Shown: one piece after another, positions 35,611 to 44,462 of the stretch | How positions within the stretch are numbered: position 1 is the stretch's first letter | How the letters are laid out: every line of letters starts with the position of its first letter | Assembly: GCF_000956505.1 (NCBI RefSeq) | Contig: NZ_JYIX01000021.1 | Span: 1-55,646 of the forward strand | Direction of reading: 5' to 3' | DNA length: 55,646 bases | Source of the DNA: Microbacterium azadirachtae | GTDB taxonomy: Bacteria > Actinomycetota > Actinomycetes > Actinomycetales > Microbacteriaceae | Program-made: the position numbers and the translations under genes | The notes under the pieces: generated by a model | The model's database searches: none | Seen by the model: the letters and a program-made list of their open reading frames with translations, nothing else | What the model was told of the DNA's origin: nothing

Positions 35611-36072
35611 ATGACTGCTGCGGACGTCTCCGTGACCGTCGAGGATCTGCCCGGCCTTGAGGGTGCCGAGTTCGGCCCGTCCTCGTGGCGCGAGATCACC
35701 CAGGAGGAGGTGGATCTCTACGCCGCGGTGTCCGGCGACGACAACCCGATCCACATCGACGAGGATTTCGCCGCAGCCACGCCGTTCGGCACACGCATCG
35801 CCCACGGCCTGCTCACCCTGAGCCTCGTGGTCCCGCTCATGCGCCAGGTCTTCGAGGTCTCCGGCGCGAGCATGGGGATCAACTACGGCATGAACAGGGT
35901 GAGGTTCCCCGCCCCGGTGCCCGTCGGGTCCCGTATCCGTCTGCGCGGGCACGTGGCCTCCGTGACGGACATCGGCGGAGGATGGCAGCTGGAGGTGCCC
36001 GTGACGTTCGAGATCGAGGGCGGCGAGAAGCCCGCGTGCGTGGCCGAGCTGGTGCTGAGGTACTACCGATGA
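35611..36072 (+). CDS. MaoC-like enoyl-CoA hydratase
   Basis: A 153-residue hot-dog-fold hydratase. The hydratase-2 motif is AVSGDDNPIHIDEDFA with the catalytic Asp43/His48 pair, followed by FGTRIAHGLLTLS. It would add water across the double bond of an enoyl-CoA, here probably the side chain of a hydroxycinnamoyl-CoA. First gene of a nine-gene operon; AAGGAG before ATG 35611; the stop overlaps the next start as ATGA. Substrate is inferred from the company it keeps (CoA ligase, SDR, amidohydrolase). Confidence 0.9.
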   Translation: MTAADVSVTVEDLPGLEGAEFGPSSWREITQEEVDLYAAVSGDDNPIHIDEDFAAATPFGTRIAHGLLTLSLVVPLMRQVFEVSGASMGINYGMNRVRFPAPVPVGSRIRLRGHVASVTDIGGGWQLEVPVTFEIEGGEKPACVAELVLRYYR

Positions 36073-36974
36073 GCGGCGGGATCCGCTTGGACGGCAAGGT
36101 CGCGATCGTCACCGGCGCCGGTCGCAGCCTCGGGCGGGCCTATGCCCTCGCCCTGGCTGAGGCGGGGGCCGCCGTGGTCGTCAATGATGTCGATGCCGGA
36201 ACGGCGGCTCAGACCGCTGCCGACATCGAGGGCGCTGGGGGACGCGCCGCGGTCGTGGTGGGGCCGGTCGGTCCCACCACGACCGCCGAAGAGCTCGTCG
36301 CCGCCGCGATCTCCTCGTTCGGGCGACTCGACATCCTCGTCGCCAACGCGGGCGTGCTGCGCGACCGGGTGCTGTGGAAGATGGACGACGACGACTTCGA
36401 CGCCGTGATCGGAACGCACCTGCGCGGATCCTTCACCTGCGGACGCGCTGCCGCGGTGGCCATGCGCGAGCAGGGTTCGGGCGGGCGCATCGTGCTCATC
36501 GGCTCCCCCGCCGGGCAGTTCGGCAGCTTCGGCCAGACCAACTACGCCGCGGCGAAGGCCGGGCTGGTCGCGATGGCGCGCACGTGGTCCCTCGAACTCG
36601 CCCGCGCGGGGATCACGGTGAACGCTGTGGTCCCGACGGCCCTCTCCCCCATGACCGCGACGATCCCGGCGTACACGCAGGTGTACGAGGACTACGTCGC
36701 GGGCGGGGCGATCCCCGTCGAGTACCGGCGCGATCACGCGCTCGGCACCCCGGAGGATGTCGCCTCGCTGATCGTGTGGCTGGCCTCCGATGCGTCTGCA
36801 GAGGTCACCGGTCAGGCGATCGGGATCGGCGGCGACCGGGTGACGCTCTACGCCCACCCCGCCGCGCTGCGGACGCTCGACCACGACGGGGGCTGGACCG
36901 CCACGCAACTCGACGATGCCTGGCGCGAGGAGCTCTCCGCCGACGCCCAGCATTCCGGGCCGCCGCAGGGCTGA
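36069..36974 (+). CDS. SDR family NAD(P)-dependent oxidoreductase (3-hydroxyacyl-CoA dehydrogenase type)
   Basis: A 301-residue classical-type short-chain dehydrogenase: TGAGRSLG cofactor loop (15-22), NAG at 93-95, catalytic Ser146, Tyr159 and Lys163 (YAAAK). It resembles the MFE-2 hydroxyacyl-CoA dehydrogenase group, including an extended C-terminus of about 45 residues. In this operon it would oxidise the beta-hydroxyacyl-CoA made by the MaoC hydratase to the beta-keto form. The Asp40/Asp42 stretch (VVVNDVD) after the second strand suggests NAD over NADP. ATG 36069 overlaps the preceding stop. Confidence 0.88.
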   Translation: MSGGIRLDGKVAIVTGAGRSLGRAYALALAEAGAAVVVNDVDAGTAAQTAADIEGAGGRAAVVVGPVGPTTTAEELVAAAISSFGRLDILVANAGVLRDRVLWKMDDDDFDAVIGTHLRGSFTCGRAAAVAMREQGSGGRIVLIGSPAGQFGSFGQTNYAAAKAGLVAMARTWSLELARAGITVNAVVPTALSPMTATIPAYTQVYEDYVAGGAIPVEYRRDHALGTPEDVASLIVWLASDASAEVTGQAIGIGGDRVTLYAHPAALRTLDHDGGWTATQLDDAWREELSADAQHSGPPQG

Positions 36975-36977
36975 TCG

Positions 36978-38576
36978 ATGCGCGCCCACTACGCAGACCT
37001 CTGGCAGGCCGTCGCGCGGTCCCTGCCCGATCGCATCGCGATCCGCACCCCGCAGGACGCCTGGACCTACGAGCGCCTCGCCCGCGAGGCCGGGGCGCTC
37101 GCCGGCACTTTCGCGCGGCGGGGCCTGCGCTCCGGCGACGTCGTCGCGATCCTCCTGCACAACCGGCCGGAGTTCCTCATCACGCTCTTCGCGTGCGTCG
37201 CGGCGGGTCTCATCCCGGTGCCGCTGAACTTCCGCTTCCGCGCCGGGGAGATCGCGGCGCTCCTGGACGACTCCGGCGCCGCCGCGATGGTGCACCCGAC
37301 CTCGCTCGCCTCCACCGCGCGGGACGCCGCTGCCCAGGCGGCCGGCGATGTTCTGCTGGTGAGCGTGCGGGACGACGACGGCGACGCGCCTGGACTGCCG
37401 TGGGCCGAATCGATCGCGGACGAGGTCCCCCTTCCGCCCGTAGCTCCCGAAGGCACGGAACTCTGGATCTACACCGGAGGCACGACGGGGCGGCCGAAGG
37501 CGGTGCGCTGGGCGGAGCTGGATCTCTTCGAGGGCCAGATGTTCCCGACGTACTCGATGTGCGCCATGCCCTGGCCGAGCACGAGCGAGGAGGCCCTCGA
37601 TATCGCGGTCGACCCGACGACTCCGCACCCGGTCACGCTCCCCCTGGCGCCGCTCATGCACGGCACCGCGCTCACGATGTCGATGAACACCTTCACTCTG
37701 GGCGGGACGGTGCTGCTCACCTCCTCCGCGCACCTGGACGCGGAGAGCGCCCTGCGCTTCGCGGGTGAGCACGGCGCGACGCGGATCGTCGTCGCGGGGG
37801 ACGCCGTCGCCCTCCCTCTCGCCGAGGCCGCGGAACGCGCCGGCGGATCCCTCGGCGCCGTGACGTCGATCATGAGCTCTGGCATGCGGTTCAGCCCCGA
37901 CACCAAGCACCGGTTGCACGCCCTCGGCGAGCTCACGATCTTCGATCTGCTCGCCTCCTCGGAGGGCGGCGGCCTCGCGGTCACCGTCACAGCGGGCGTC
38001 TCCGACCTGCCGGGCCGGCCGAGACTGCTCCCCACCGCGGTCGTGCTCGACAACGAGCACGCAGAGATCCAGGATCTCCCCGGGGCACTCGGCGTCCTCG
38101 CGCAGCGCGGGGCGCTGCCGCTCGGATACCACGGCGACGAGGAGAAGACCCGGGCGGCGTTCCCCGTCATCCGCGGGGTCCGCCATGTGATCCCCGGCGA
38201 CTGGGTGCGCGTCGAGGACGACCGCCACGTCGAGTTCCTCGGGCGCGGCAGCGCGGTCGTCAACACCGGCGGCGAGAAGGTCTATCCGCTCGAGGTCGAG
38301 GAGGCGCTCCTGACCCATCCCGCCGTCGCCGATGCCGTCGTGCTCGGCGCCCCCGACCCGCGGTTCGGGGAGATCGTCACCGCCGTGGTCGAGCGCTCGA
38401 CCGACGTCACGGCCGAGGAACTGCTCGCGCACGTCGACGGCCTGCTGGCGGGCTACAAGCGCCCCCGGCACATCCTGTTCCGGACGTCCATGGATCGCAC
38501 CCCGACGGGGAAGGTCGATCTGGTCCGCCTGCGCGAGGACATGATCCGCGATCGCGGAGAGGGGGCGTCCTCATGA
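36978..38576 (+). CDS. AMP-binding acyl/aryl-CoA ligase
   Basis: Adenylate-forming CoA ligase, 532 residues. P-loop-like YTGGTTGRPK at 165-174, the hinge and A8-like region GDWVRVEDDRHVEFLGRG, and the catalytic lysine K512 in TPTGKVDL. It should activate a carboxylic acid to its CoA thioester, as CouL does for p-coumarate in Rhodococcus jostii. The exact acid cannot be read from sequence. It starts 3 bp after the SDR stop and its end overlaps the amidohydrolase start. Confidence 0.9.
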   Translation: MRAHYADLWQAVARSLPDRIAIRTPQDAWTYERLAREAGALAGTFARRGLRSGDVVAILLHNRPEFLITLFACVAAGLIPVPLNFRFRAGEIAALLDDSGAAAMVHPTSLASTARDAAAQAAGDVLLVSVRDDDGDAPGLPWAESIADEVPLPPVAPEGTELWIYTGGTTGRPKAVRWAELDLFEGQMFPTYSMCAMPWPSTSEEALDIAVDPTTPHPVTLPLAPLMHGTALTMSMNTFTLGGTVLLTSSAHLDAESALRFAGEHGATRIVVAGDAVALPLAEAAERAGGSLGAVTSIMSSGMRFSPDTKHRLHALGELTIFDLLASSEGGGLAVTVTAGVSDLPGRPRLLPTAVVLDNEHAEIQDLPGALGVLAQRGALPLGYHGDEEKTRAAFPVIRGVRHVIPGDWVRVEDDRHVEFLGRGSAVVNTGGEKVYPLEVEEALLTHPAVADAVVLGAPDPRFGEIVTAVVERSTDVTAEELLAHVDGLLAGYKRPRHILFRTSMDRTPTGKVDLVRLREDMIRDRGEGASS

Positions 38577-39451
38577 CGGCGCTCGAGGGCATCCGGGCGA
38601 TCGACACCCACGTCCACATCCAGATCGACGACGCCGGCCGTTTCGGCGCCTCCGCGGAACAGCGCGAGGCGATGGATCGCTATTTCGGCACCACGGATCC
38701 GGCGAAGACCGTCGACGAGACCGCCTCGTACTTCCGCGAGCGCGACATGATGGCGGTCGTGTTCACAGTGGACGCGACGACGAACACCGGTCATGCTCCG
38801 AACAGCATCGACGACATCGCCTCGGGCGCCGCGCGCAACCCTGACACGCTGATCGCGTTCGGGTCCGTGGATCCGCTGCAAGGTCCGGCGGCGCTGCGCG
38901 AACTCGAACGGCAGGCCTCCCAGCTGGGCGTCCGCGGCTTCAAATTCCACCCGACTCTTCAGGGCTTCGACCCCTCGGCGGAGGAGTTCGATCCGCTCTT
39001 CGGCGCGATCGAGGATCTCGGGCTCCCCGTCGTCGTGCACACCGGGCAGACCGGCGTGGGCGCGGGAGTCCCCGGCGGACTCGGGCTGCGGCTGGGCCTG
39101 TCCAATCCGATCCTCCTGGACGACGTCGCGGCGCGGCACCCGCGCCTGCAGATCGTCATGGCCCATCCCAGCGTGCCCTGGCAGGACGAGGCGCTCTCGG
39201 TAGCGACGCACAAGGCGAACGTGTGGATCGACCTCTCGGGGTGGTCTCCGAAGTACTTCAGCGCCGGACTCGTGCGCGCGACCCGCACCTATCTGCGCCA
39301 CAAGATGCTGTTCGGCTCCGACTTCCCTGCCCTGACCCCCGACCGGTGGCTGAGCGACTTCGCGGCCCTGGGGCTGCCGGAGGAGGTCGAGCGCCTCGTG
39401 CTGCGGGAGAACGCGATCCGCCTGCTCGGGCTCGACGGCGGAGCGGCCTGA
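38573..39451 (+). CDS. Amidohydrolase-family metal hydrolase (CouO-like candidate)
   Basis: A 292-residue TIM-barrel amidohydrolase-2 protein with metal ligands His13 and His15 (THVHI), His156 (VVVHTG), His198 (MAHPS) and Asp250 (FGSDFP). In R. jostii RHA1, CouO, an amidohydrolase with an essential Asp near position 257, cleaves the beta-keto acid formed from hydroxycinnamates and replaces thiolase. The position of Asp250 and the same gene partners make this the best match. The superfamily also includes ring decarboxylases and 4-oxalomesaconate hydratases, so the assignment is provisional. Its stop overlaps the livF-like start by one base. Confidence 0.85.
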   Translation: MTALEGIRAIDTHVHIQIDDAGRFGASAEQREAMDRYFGTTDPAKTVDETASYFRERDMMAVVFTVDATTNTGHAPNSIDDIASGAARNPDTLIAFGSVDPLQGPAALRELERQASQLGVRGFKFHPTLQGFDPSAEEFDPLFGAIEDLGLPVVVHTGQTGVGAGVPGGLGLRLGLSNPILLDDVAARHPRLQIVMAHPSVPWQDEALSVATHKANVWIDLSGWSPKYFSAGLVRATRTYLRHKMLFGSDFPALTPDRWLSDFAALGLPEEVERLVLRENAIRLLGLDGGAA

Positions 39452-40218
39452 TGCGCGTCGCGCACGGCGACAGCGCCCCCGCCTTGCAGATCGAGGGTCT
39501 CAGCGTTCGATACGGACGATCCGTCACGGCTCTGCGCGATGTCTCGCTCACGGTCGCGGACGGCGAGGTGGTGACGCTGATGGGCCTGAACGGCGCCGGC
39601 AAGTCCACCCTTGCACGTGCGATCACCGGACTCCTGCCGGCTCAGGGCGGGTCGATCTCCGCGGGCGCGATCACGAGCTTCGGCGCGCCCCTGACCCGCC
39701 GCTCCCCCCGTGCGATCGTCCGCCACGGCGTCGCCCAGGCGCTCGAGGGGCGGCGGATCTTCGGTGCGATGACGGTCGCGGAGAACCTCGACATGGGCGG
39801 GACGACCGTGGGCGCGAACGAGCTCAAGGCCAACCGCAGCCGGATGATGGAGCTGTTCCCCCGGCTCGCCGAACGGCACGATCAGGCGGCTGGGCTGCTC
39901 TCGGGCGGAGAGCAGCAGATGCTCGCAGTGGCCCGCGCCCTCATGTCGTCGCCGCGTCTGCTCATCCTCGACGAGCCGACGCTCGGCCTCTCCCCCAAGC
40001 TCGTCACCCACGTGAGAGACACCATCCGCGCCATCCGGACCGCCGGCACGAGCGTGCTGCTCATCGAGCAGAACGCCACGATGGCCCTCGCCGTCGCCGA
40101 CCGTGGCTACGTGATCGAGCACGGCCGCATCGTCCACGAGGCCACGGCCGCGGAGCTGCGCGCGGACACCGGCCTGCAGCGGCTGCTGCTCGGACTGGGA
40201 TCGGAGGACGCCGCATGA
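39451..40218 (+). CDS. Branched-chain-amino-acid-type ABC transporter ATPase (LivF-like)
   Basis: A 255-residue ATPase. Walker A GLNGAGKST, signature LSGGEQQMLAVARAL, Walker B LLILDEPTLGLSPKL, H-loop LIEQN. The GLSPKLV stretch and LLIEQN ending are characteristic of LivF. Start ATG 39451 overlaps the amidohydrolase TGA (TGATG). Together with the next four genes it forms a complete HAAT/Liv-type importer embedded in a catabolic operon. Confidence 0.93.
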   Translation: MRVAHGDSAPALQIEGLSVRYGRSVTALRDVSLTVADGEVVTLMGLNGAGKSTLARAITGLLPAQGGSISAGAITSFGAPLTRRSPRAIVRHGVAQALEGRRIFGAMTVAENLDMGGTTVGANELKANRSRMMELFPRLAERHDQAAGLLSGGEQQMLAVARALMSSPRLLILDEPTLGLSPKLVTHVRDTIRAIRTAGTSVLLIEQNATMALAVADRGYVIEHGRIVHEATAAELRADTGLQRLLLGLGSEDAA

Positions 40219-41075
40219 GCGCCCCCGTCGCACCGCTGCTCGAGGTGCGCGACGTCGAACTCCGGATCGGCGGCCTGCACATCCTCCGCGGCGTCACCTT
40301 CGACGTACGCGAGAACGAGTTCTTCACCGTCATCGGCCCCAACGGCGCGGGGAAGACCTCGCTGCTGAACGTCCTCAGTCGCATCTACCACCCGACCGCC
40401 GGATCCGTGGCCTTCGACGGGCGATCCCTGCTGGAGGTGCGCCGCACAGGGCTGGCCGATCTGGGCATCGCGCGCACCTTCCAGAATCTCGCGCTCTTCG
40501 AGCACATGGACGTCATGGACAACGTCGTCCTGGGCCGCCAGCGCCTCATGCGCTCCGGGGTGCTGACCGGCGCGGTCTGGTGGGGCCGCGCCCGCCGCGA
40601 GGAGGCGGAGGCTCGGCAGGCGTGCGAGCCGCTCATCGACCTGCTGGGGCTCGGCGACTTCCTGAACCGCCCGATCCGCGATCTTCCCTACGGCATCAAG
40701 AAGCGGATCGAGCTCGCCCGCGCGCTCGCCGTCGAACCGCGACTGCTGCTGCTCGACGAGCCCGCCGCCGGGATGAACGACGAGGAGACAGAAGAGCTCG
40801 CGGACTGGATCCTCACCGCCAAACAGGAACTGGGTGTCACGGTCGTCATGATCGAGCACGACATGGGCATGGTCACCCGTCTCGGCGACCGCGCCCTGGT
40901 GCTCGACTTCGGAACCGTCGTCACGATCGAATCGCCCCGCGCGGCGATCGCGGACCCGCGCGTCATCAGTGCCTATCTCGGCGACGAGACCGAGGAGGCG
41001 GACGACCCCACGGCGACGGGGACCATCGCCGTGGGCATCCCTCTCGGCCAGGACCGGAAGGCGAAGCACGCATGA
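40215..41075 (+). CDS. Branched-chain-amino-acid-type ABC transporter ATPase (LivG-like)
   Basis: A 286-residue ATPase. Walker A GPNGAGKTS, the LivG-specific ARTFQNLALFEHM block, a signature replaced by DLPYGIKKRIELARALA (typical of LivG, where the first Gly-Gly is degenerate), Walker B LLLLDEPAAGMNDEE, and MIEHDMG. The C-terminus continues about 35 residues after the usual end (DPTATGTIAVGIPLGQDRK). ATGA overlaps on both sides. Confidence 0.93.
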   Translation: MSAPVAPLLEVRDVELRIGGLHILRGVTFDVRENEFFTVIGPNGAGKTSLLNVLSRIYHPTAGSVAFDGRSLLEVRRTGLADLGIARTFQNLALFEHMDVMDNVVLGRQRLMRSGVLTGAVWWGRARREEAEARQACEPLIDLLGLGDFLNRPIRDLPYGIKKRIELARALAVEPRLLLLDEPAAGMNDEETEELADWILTAKQELGVTVVMIEHDMGMVTRLGDRALVLDFGTVVTIESPRAAIADPRVISAYLGDETEEADDPTATGTIAVGIPLGQDRKAKHA

Positions 41076-41956
41076 CCGACTTCCTCCAGACGCTGACCTC
41101 CGGCATCGCGCTCGGTTCCCTGTACGCCGTGCTCGCGCTCGGCTTCGTGATCGTGGCACGGGCGTCCGGCATCCTGAACCTCGCGCAGGGCAGCTTCGTC
41201 GTGCTCGGCGCCTACCTCGCCTACGCGCTCATCCATCAGGCCGGCCTCCCGTTCTGGGCGGGTGTGATCGTCGCGATGGCGGCCGTCGCGCTGTTCGCCG
41301 TGCTCCTGGAGGCGTTCGTCCTGCACCGGGTCACCGATCACTTCGCCGCCCTTCTGGTCACGTTCGGAGTGACGATCGCCGTCGCACCCGTCATCACGGG
41401 CATCTGGCCGGGCGACTCCCTGAACCTCGGCGATCCCTGGGCGCTGAACGTCCTGCGCATCGGCGGCATCGGCATCACGGCGCGCGATGCCACCCTCATC
41501 CCGATCACCGCGATGCTTCTGCTCGGATTCTTCCTGTTCTTCCGCTACACCCGCATCGGGCTCAGCCTGCGCGCGACGGCGATCGACAGCGAGGCCGCCA
41601 TGGCGCAGGGCGTCAGCACCCGGTTCGTCTACGGCGTCTCCTGGGGCATCGCCGGCGCCCTGGGCGCCTTCGGGGGCATCGTGCTCTCGACGACCGTCGG
41701 CGGCGGCGTGCGCCCCGGCCTCGAGGTGTACGCCTTCCTCGCCCTTCCCGTCATCATCCTCGGCGGTCTGGAGTCGCCGCTCGGAGCGGTCGTGGGAGGC
41801 CTCATCATCGGCGTCGTCCAGCAGTTCGCCGTCACCCTGGTCCCGGAGAGCTGGGGTTCGGGGTTCTCCGAGGTCGTGCCGTATCTCGTGATGCTCGCGA
41901 TCCTGCTCATCCGCCCCGCCGGACTGTTCGGCCGACGAGAGGTGCGCCGCGCATGA
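41072..41956 (+). CDS. Branched-chain-amino-acid-type ABC transporter permease (LivH-like)
   Basis: A 294-residue permease with about eight helices. N-terminal SGIALGSLYAVLALGFVIV, the SGILNLAQGSFVVLGAYLAY block, and the coupling-loop ARG/EAA-like segment GLSLRATAIDSEAAMAQGVS are standard for LivH. ATG 41072 overlaps the livG-like stop. Confidence 0.93.
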   Translation: MTDFLQTLTSGIALGSLYAVLALGFVIVARASGILNLAQGSFVVLGAYLAYALIHQAGLPFWAGVIVAMAAVALFAVLLEAFVLHRVTDHFAALLVTFGVTIAVAPVITGIWPGDSLNLGDPWALNVLRIGGIGITARDATLIPITAMLLLGFFLFFRYTRIGLSLRATAIDSEAAMAQGVSTRFVYGVSWGIAGALGAFGGIVLSTTVGGGVRPGLEVYAFLALPVIILGGLESPLGAVVGGLIIGVVQQFAVTLVPESWGSGFSEVVPYLVMLAILLIRPAGLFGRREVRRA

Positions 41957-43128
41957 CCATGACCGCTCCCGGATCCGCCCTCGCACCGCGCACACGCGCA
42001 CGGGCGCCGCGGCTCTTCGACACCCCGCCGAAGAAGATCCTCGCGATCGCGTTCCTCGTCGCGATCATCGCGATCCCGCTCAATGTCGCCGACAGCTACC
42101 TGCTCACCGTGCTGACGACCGCGGCCATCGCCGCGATCGCCGCGACCGGCCTGAACCTGCTGACCGGATACGCCGGGCAGATCTCCCTGGGGCACGCGTT
42201 CTTCGTCGGCGCCGGCGCGTTCTGCGGGCAGGTCCTCGGCGGCCAGCTCGGTCTGCCGTTCCTGCTCTGGCTCCCTCTGTCCGCATTGTTCGCCGGCGCA
42301 CTCGGAGCGGTCGTCGCCCCCTTCGCCCTCCGGCTCAAGGGTCCGTATCTGGCGATCGTGTCGCTCGGACTCGTCTTCATCGGCATCTACGCGGCACGGA
42401 ACCTGCCCGCCCTCACCGGTGGCCTCAACGGAACGGTCGTCACCGCGCCGGTCTCGATCGGCCCGCTCGACTTCGCGGCGCTCAGAGTCGGCCCGTTCCT
42501 GCTCTCCCGCGAGCAGGGCATGTTCATCCTCTGCTGGTTGCTCCTCGCGGTGATCCTCCTCGCGGTCGCCAACATCGTGCGCTCCCGGTCAGGACGGGCC
42601 ATGCAGGCGTTCCGGGACCACGACCTCGCCGCCGAGGTGCTCGGGGCGCGCCGGCTGCCGACGATGATGAACGCCTTCATCGTGTCCTCGGCGCTGGGCG
42701 GCCTGTCGGGAGGGCTGCTCGGCGTCGAGCTGCAGTACATCCGGCCCGAGAACTTCGGTCTGGACCTCTCGATCCAGTACGTCGCGATCGTGGTCATCGG
42801 CGGACTCGCGAGCATCTGGGGGCCCGTGCTGGGCGCGCTCTTCATCGGCCTGGTGCCCGTGATCGCGATCCGGCTCGCCGACGTGCTGCCCTTCATCTCG
42901 AAGCCCGGCGAACAGGGCGGCGTGAGCGTGTCCGGGTTCGGGCTCATCGTCTACGGCGTCCTCATCGTCGTCTTCCTCCTCTTCCGGCGCGGCGGACTGA
43001 TCTCGTTCTTCCGCCGCCCCGGTCGCCGACGCCCTGTCGCGTCGCCCCAGACGCAGGCCGCGCCCGCGGCCTCGCCACCCGACCCCGCACCGGGGATCAC
43101 GACACACGAGGAAGGACACAGCCTGTGA
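41953..43128 (+). CDS. Branched-chain-amino-acid-type ABC transporter permease (LivM-like)
   Basis: A 391-residue permease, about ten helices. Contains GLNLLTGYAGQISLGHAFFV and GRAMQAFRDHDLAAEVLGA, both characteristic of LivM. The C-terminus has an unusual basic, then Ala/Pro-rich tail (RRPGRRRPVASPQTQ onwards, about 45 residues). Overlaps the previous and following genes by 4 bp. Confidence 0.93.
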   Translation: MTMTAPGSALAPRTRARAPRLFDTPPKKILAIAFLVAIIAIPLNVADSYLLTVLTTAAIAAIAATGLNLLTGYAGQISLGHAFFVGAGAFCGQVLGGQLGLPFLLWLPLSALFAGALGAVVAPFALRLKGPYLAIVSLGLVFIGIYAARNLPALTGGLNGTVVTAPVSIGPLDFAALRVGPFLLSREQGMFILCWLLLAVILLAVANIVRSRSGRAMQAFRDHDLAAEVLGARRLPTMMNAFIVSSALGGLSGGLLGVELQYIRPENFGLDLSIQYVAIVVIGGLASIWGPVLGALFIGLVPVIAIRLADVLPFISKPGEQGGVSVSGFGLIVYGVLIVVFLLFRRGGLISFFRRPGRRRPVASPQTQAAPAASPPDPAPGITTHEEGHSL

Positions 43129-44390
43129 GATATCGCACTCCTGGCGCCATCGGCATCGTCGCCGCTGCGGCGCTGCTCCTCACGTCCTGCGCCGTTCAGA
43201 CCGCTCCGACCGCGCCCAGCGGCGATTCCAGCACCGCTTCGAAGACACTGGCATCGGTGCCGGGCTTCAGCCTGTCCGACGGCGTCATCCACGTCGGCGA
43301 GATGACCGCTCTCAGCGGGCCGATCGCACCCTCGGCCAACGAGCAGGTCGCCGGGCAGCAGGCGTACTACGACATCGTCAACGCGAAGGGCGGCATCGCC
43401 GGAAAGTATCCGGTGAAGGTCACCACCGCGGACAACCAGTACAACCCGCAGCTCGCCGTGCAGGAGTACCAGCGGATCAAGGACCAGGTGGTCATGCTGT
43501 CGGGCATCCTCGGCGATGCCTCGACCGAGGCGCTGCTGCCGATCCTGAAGCAGAACAAGGCCGTCGCCCTTCCGTCGACCCAGAGCTCGCGCTTCACCGC
43601 GCAGGAGAACCTGGGGATGACCTTCACGTCCTACCAGTCGAACGTGTGGAACGCGCTGTCGTACCTGTTCGAGAAGGGCAGGATCAGCAAGAGCTCCACC
43701 GTCTGCTCCATGGTCCAGGCCGACCAGTCCGGGCAGGCCCGCCAGGACGCCCTGGAGCATGCGGGGAAGGAGCTCGGCTTCACCGTGGGCCCGAAGACGG
43801 AGTTCGCGCCGACGGACACCGCGTTCACCGCGCAGATCCAGACGCTCAAGACCGCGAAGTGCGACCTCGTGGTCTTCGGTGGCGCCAACGGCAATGTGCC
43901 CAACGTCGTGGCGGCGGCGACCCAGCTCGACTACGCCCCGATCTGGGAGACCGAGTTCTTCTCGATCGCCCAGTCCTTCAAGGACACGGACATCGCGACC
44001 TACCTCAAGGACAATTTCGTGATCACGGGCCTCGCCGGCGACCTCGACGACACGTCGATCGAGGGCATCAAGCTGCTGACCGAGAAACTCGGCAAGACGC
44101 CGACGATGCAGAACGTCTACGGCTTCATGCAGGCGATCACCGCGACGACGATCCTCGAGAAGGCCGTACAACTCGGCGATCTTTCGGGTGCCGGCCTCAT
44201 GAAGGCGATGGATGGGATCGAGAAGATCGAATACCTCGGCCTGAACGGCGACATGACCTACGGCCCGGTCGCGAAGCGCCTGCAGCCCGACACCTCGTCG
44301 ATCTTCTCGTACGACCCGACTGCGCCCGGCAGCCTCAAGGCGCTCACCGCCCAGTACGTGGCGCCGAAGGGGCGCGGCCCCGGGTTCTGA
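43125..44390 (+). CDS. ABC transporter substrate-binding lipoprotein (LivK-like, Peripla_BP_6)
   Basis: A 421-residue lipoprotein with lipobox LLTSC (Cys22), a Ser/Thr/Pro linker, and a type-I periplasmic-binding fold: HVGEMTALSGPIAPSANEQV, then YYDIVNAKGGIAGKYPVK. Relatives of this class bind aromatic acids in several bacteria, for example CouP of Rhodopseudomonas palustris for hydroxycinnamates. The ligand here is likely the acid handled by the upstream enzymes. GTG 43125 overlaps the livM-like stop. Last gene of the operon, followed by a strong terminator. Confidence 0.92.
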   Translation: MRYRTPGAIGIVAAAALLLTSCAVQTAPTAPSGDSSTASKTLASVPGFSLSDGVIHVGEMTALSGPIAPSANEQVAGQQAYYDIVNAKGGIAGKYPVKVTTADNQYNPQLAVQEYQRIKDQVVMLSGILGDASTEALLPILKQNKAVALPSTQSSRFTAQENLGMTFTSYQSNVWNALSYLFEKGRISKSSTVCSMVQADQSGQARQDALEHAGKELGFTVGPKTEFAPTDTAFTAQIQTLKTAKCDLVVFGGANGNVPNVVAAATQLDYAPIWETEFFSIAQSFKDTDIATYLKDNFVITGLAGDLDDTSIEGIKLLTEKLGKTPTMQNVYGFMQAITATTILEKAVQLGDLSGAGLMKAMDGIEKIEYLGLNGDMTYGPVAKRLQPDTSSIFSYDPTAPGSLKALTAQYVAPKGRGPGF

Positions 44391-44409
44391 GTCTCACGCG
44401 GATCTCGCA

Positions 44410-44451
44410 CGAGAAGGGCCCGTCCGCGTTCACCGCGGCGGGCCCTTCTCG
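44410..44451. terminator. Terminator between the aromatic-acid operon and gntR
   Basis: CGAGAAGGGCCCG (44410-44422) pairs perfectly with CGGGCCCTTCTCG (44439-44451), and inside it CCGCG (44424-44428) pairs with CGCGG (44434-44438). It lies between convergent stops at 44390 and 44463 and can serve both strands. Confidence 0.92.
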
Positions 44452-44462
44452 CGCGCCGGATG

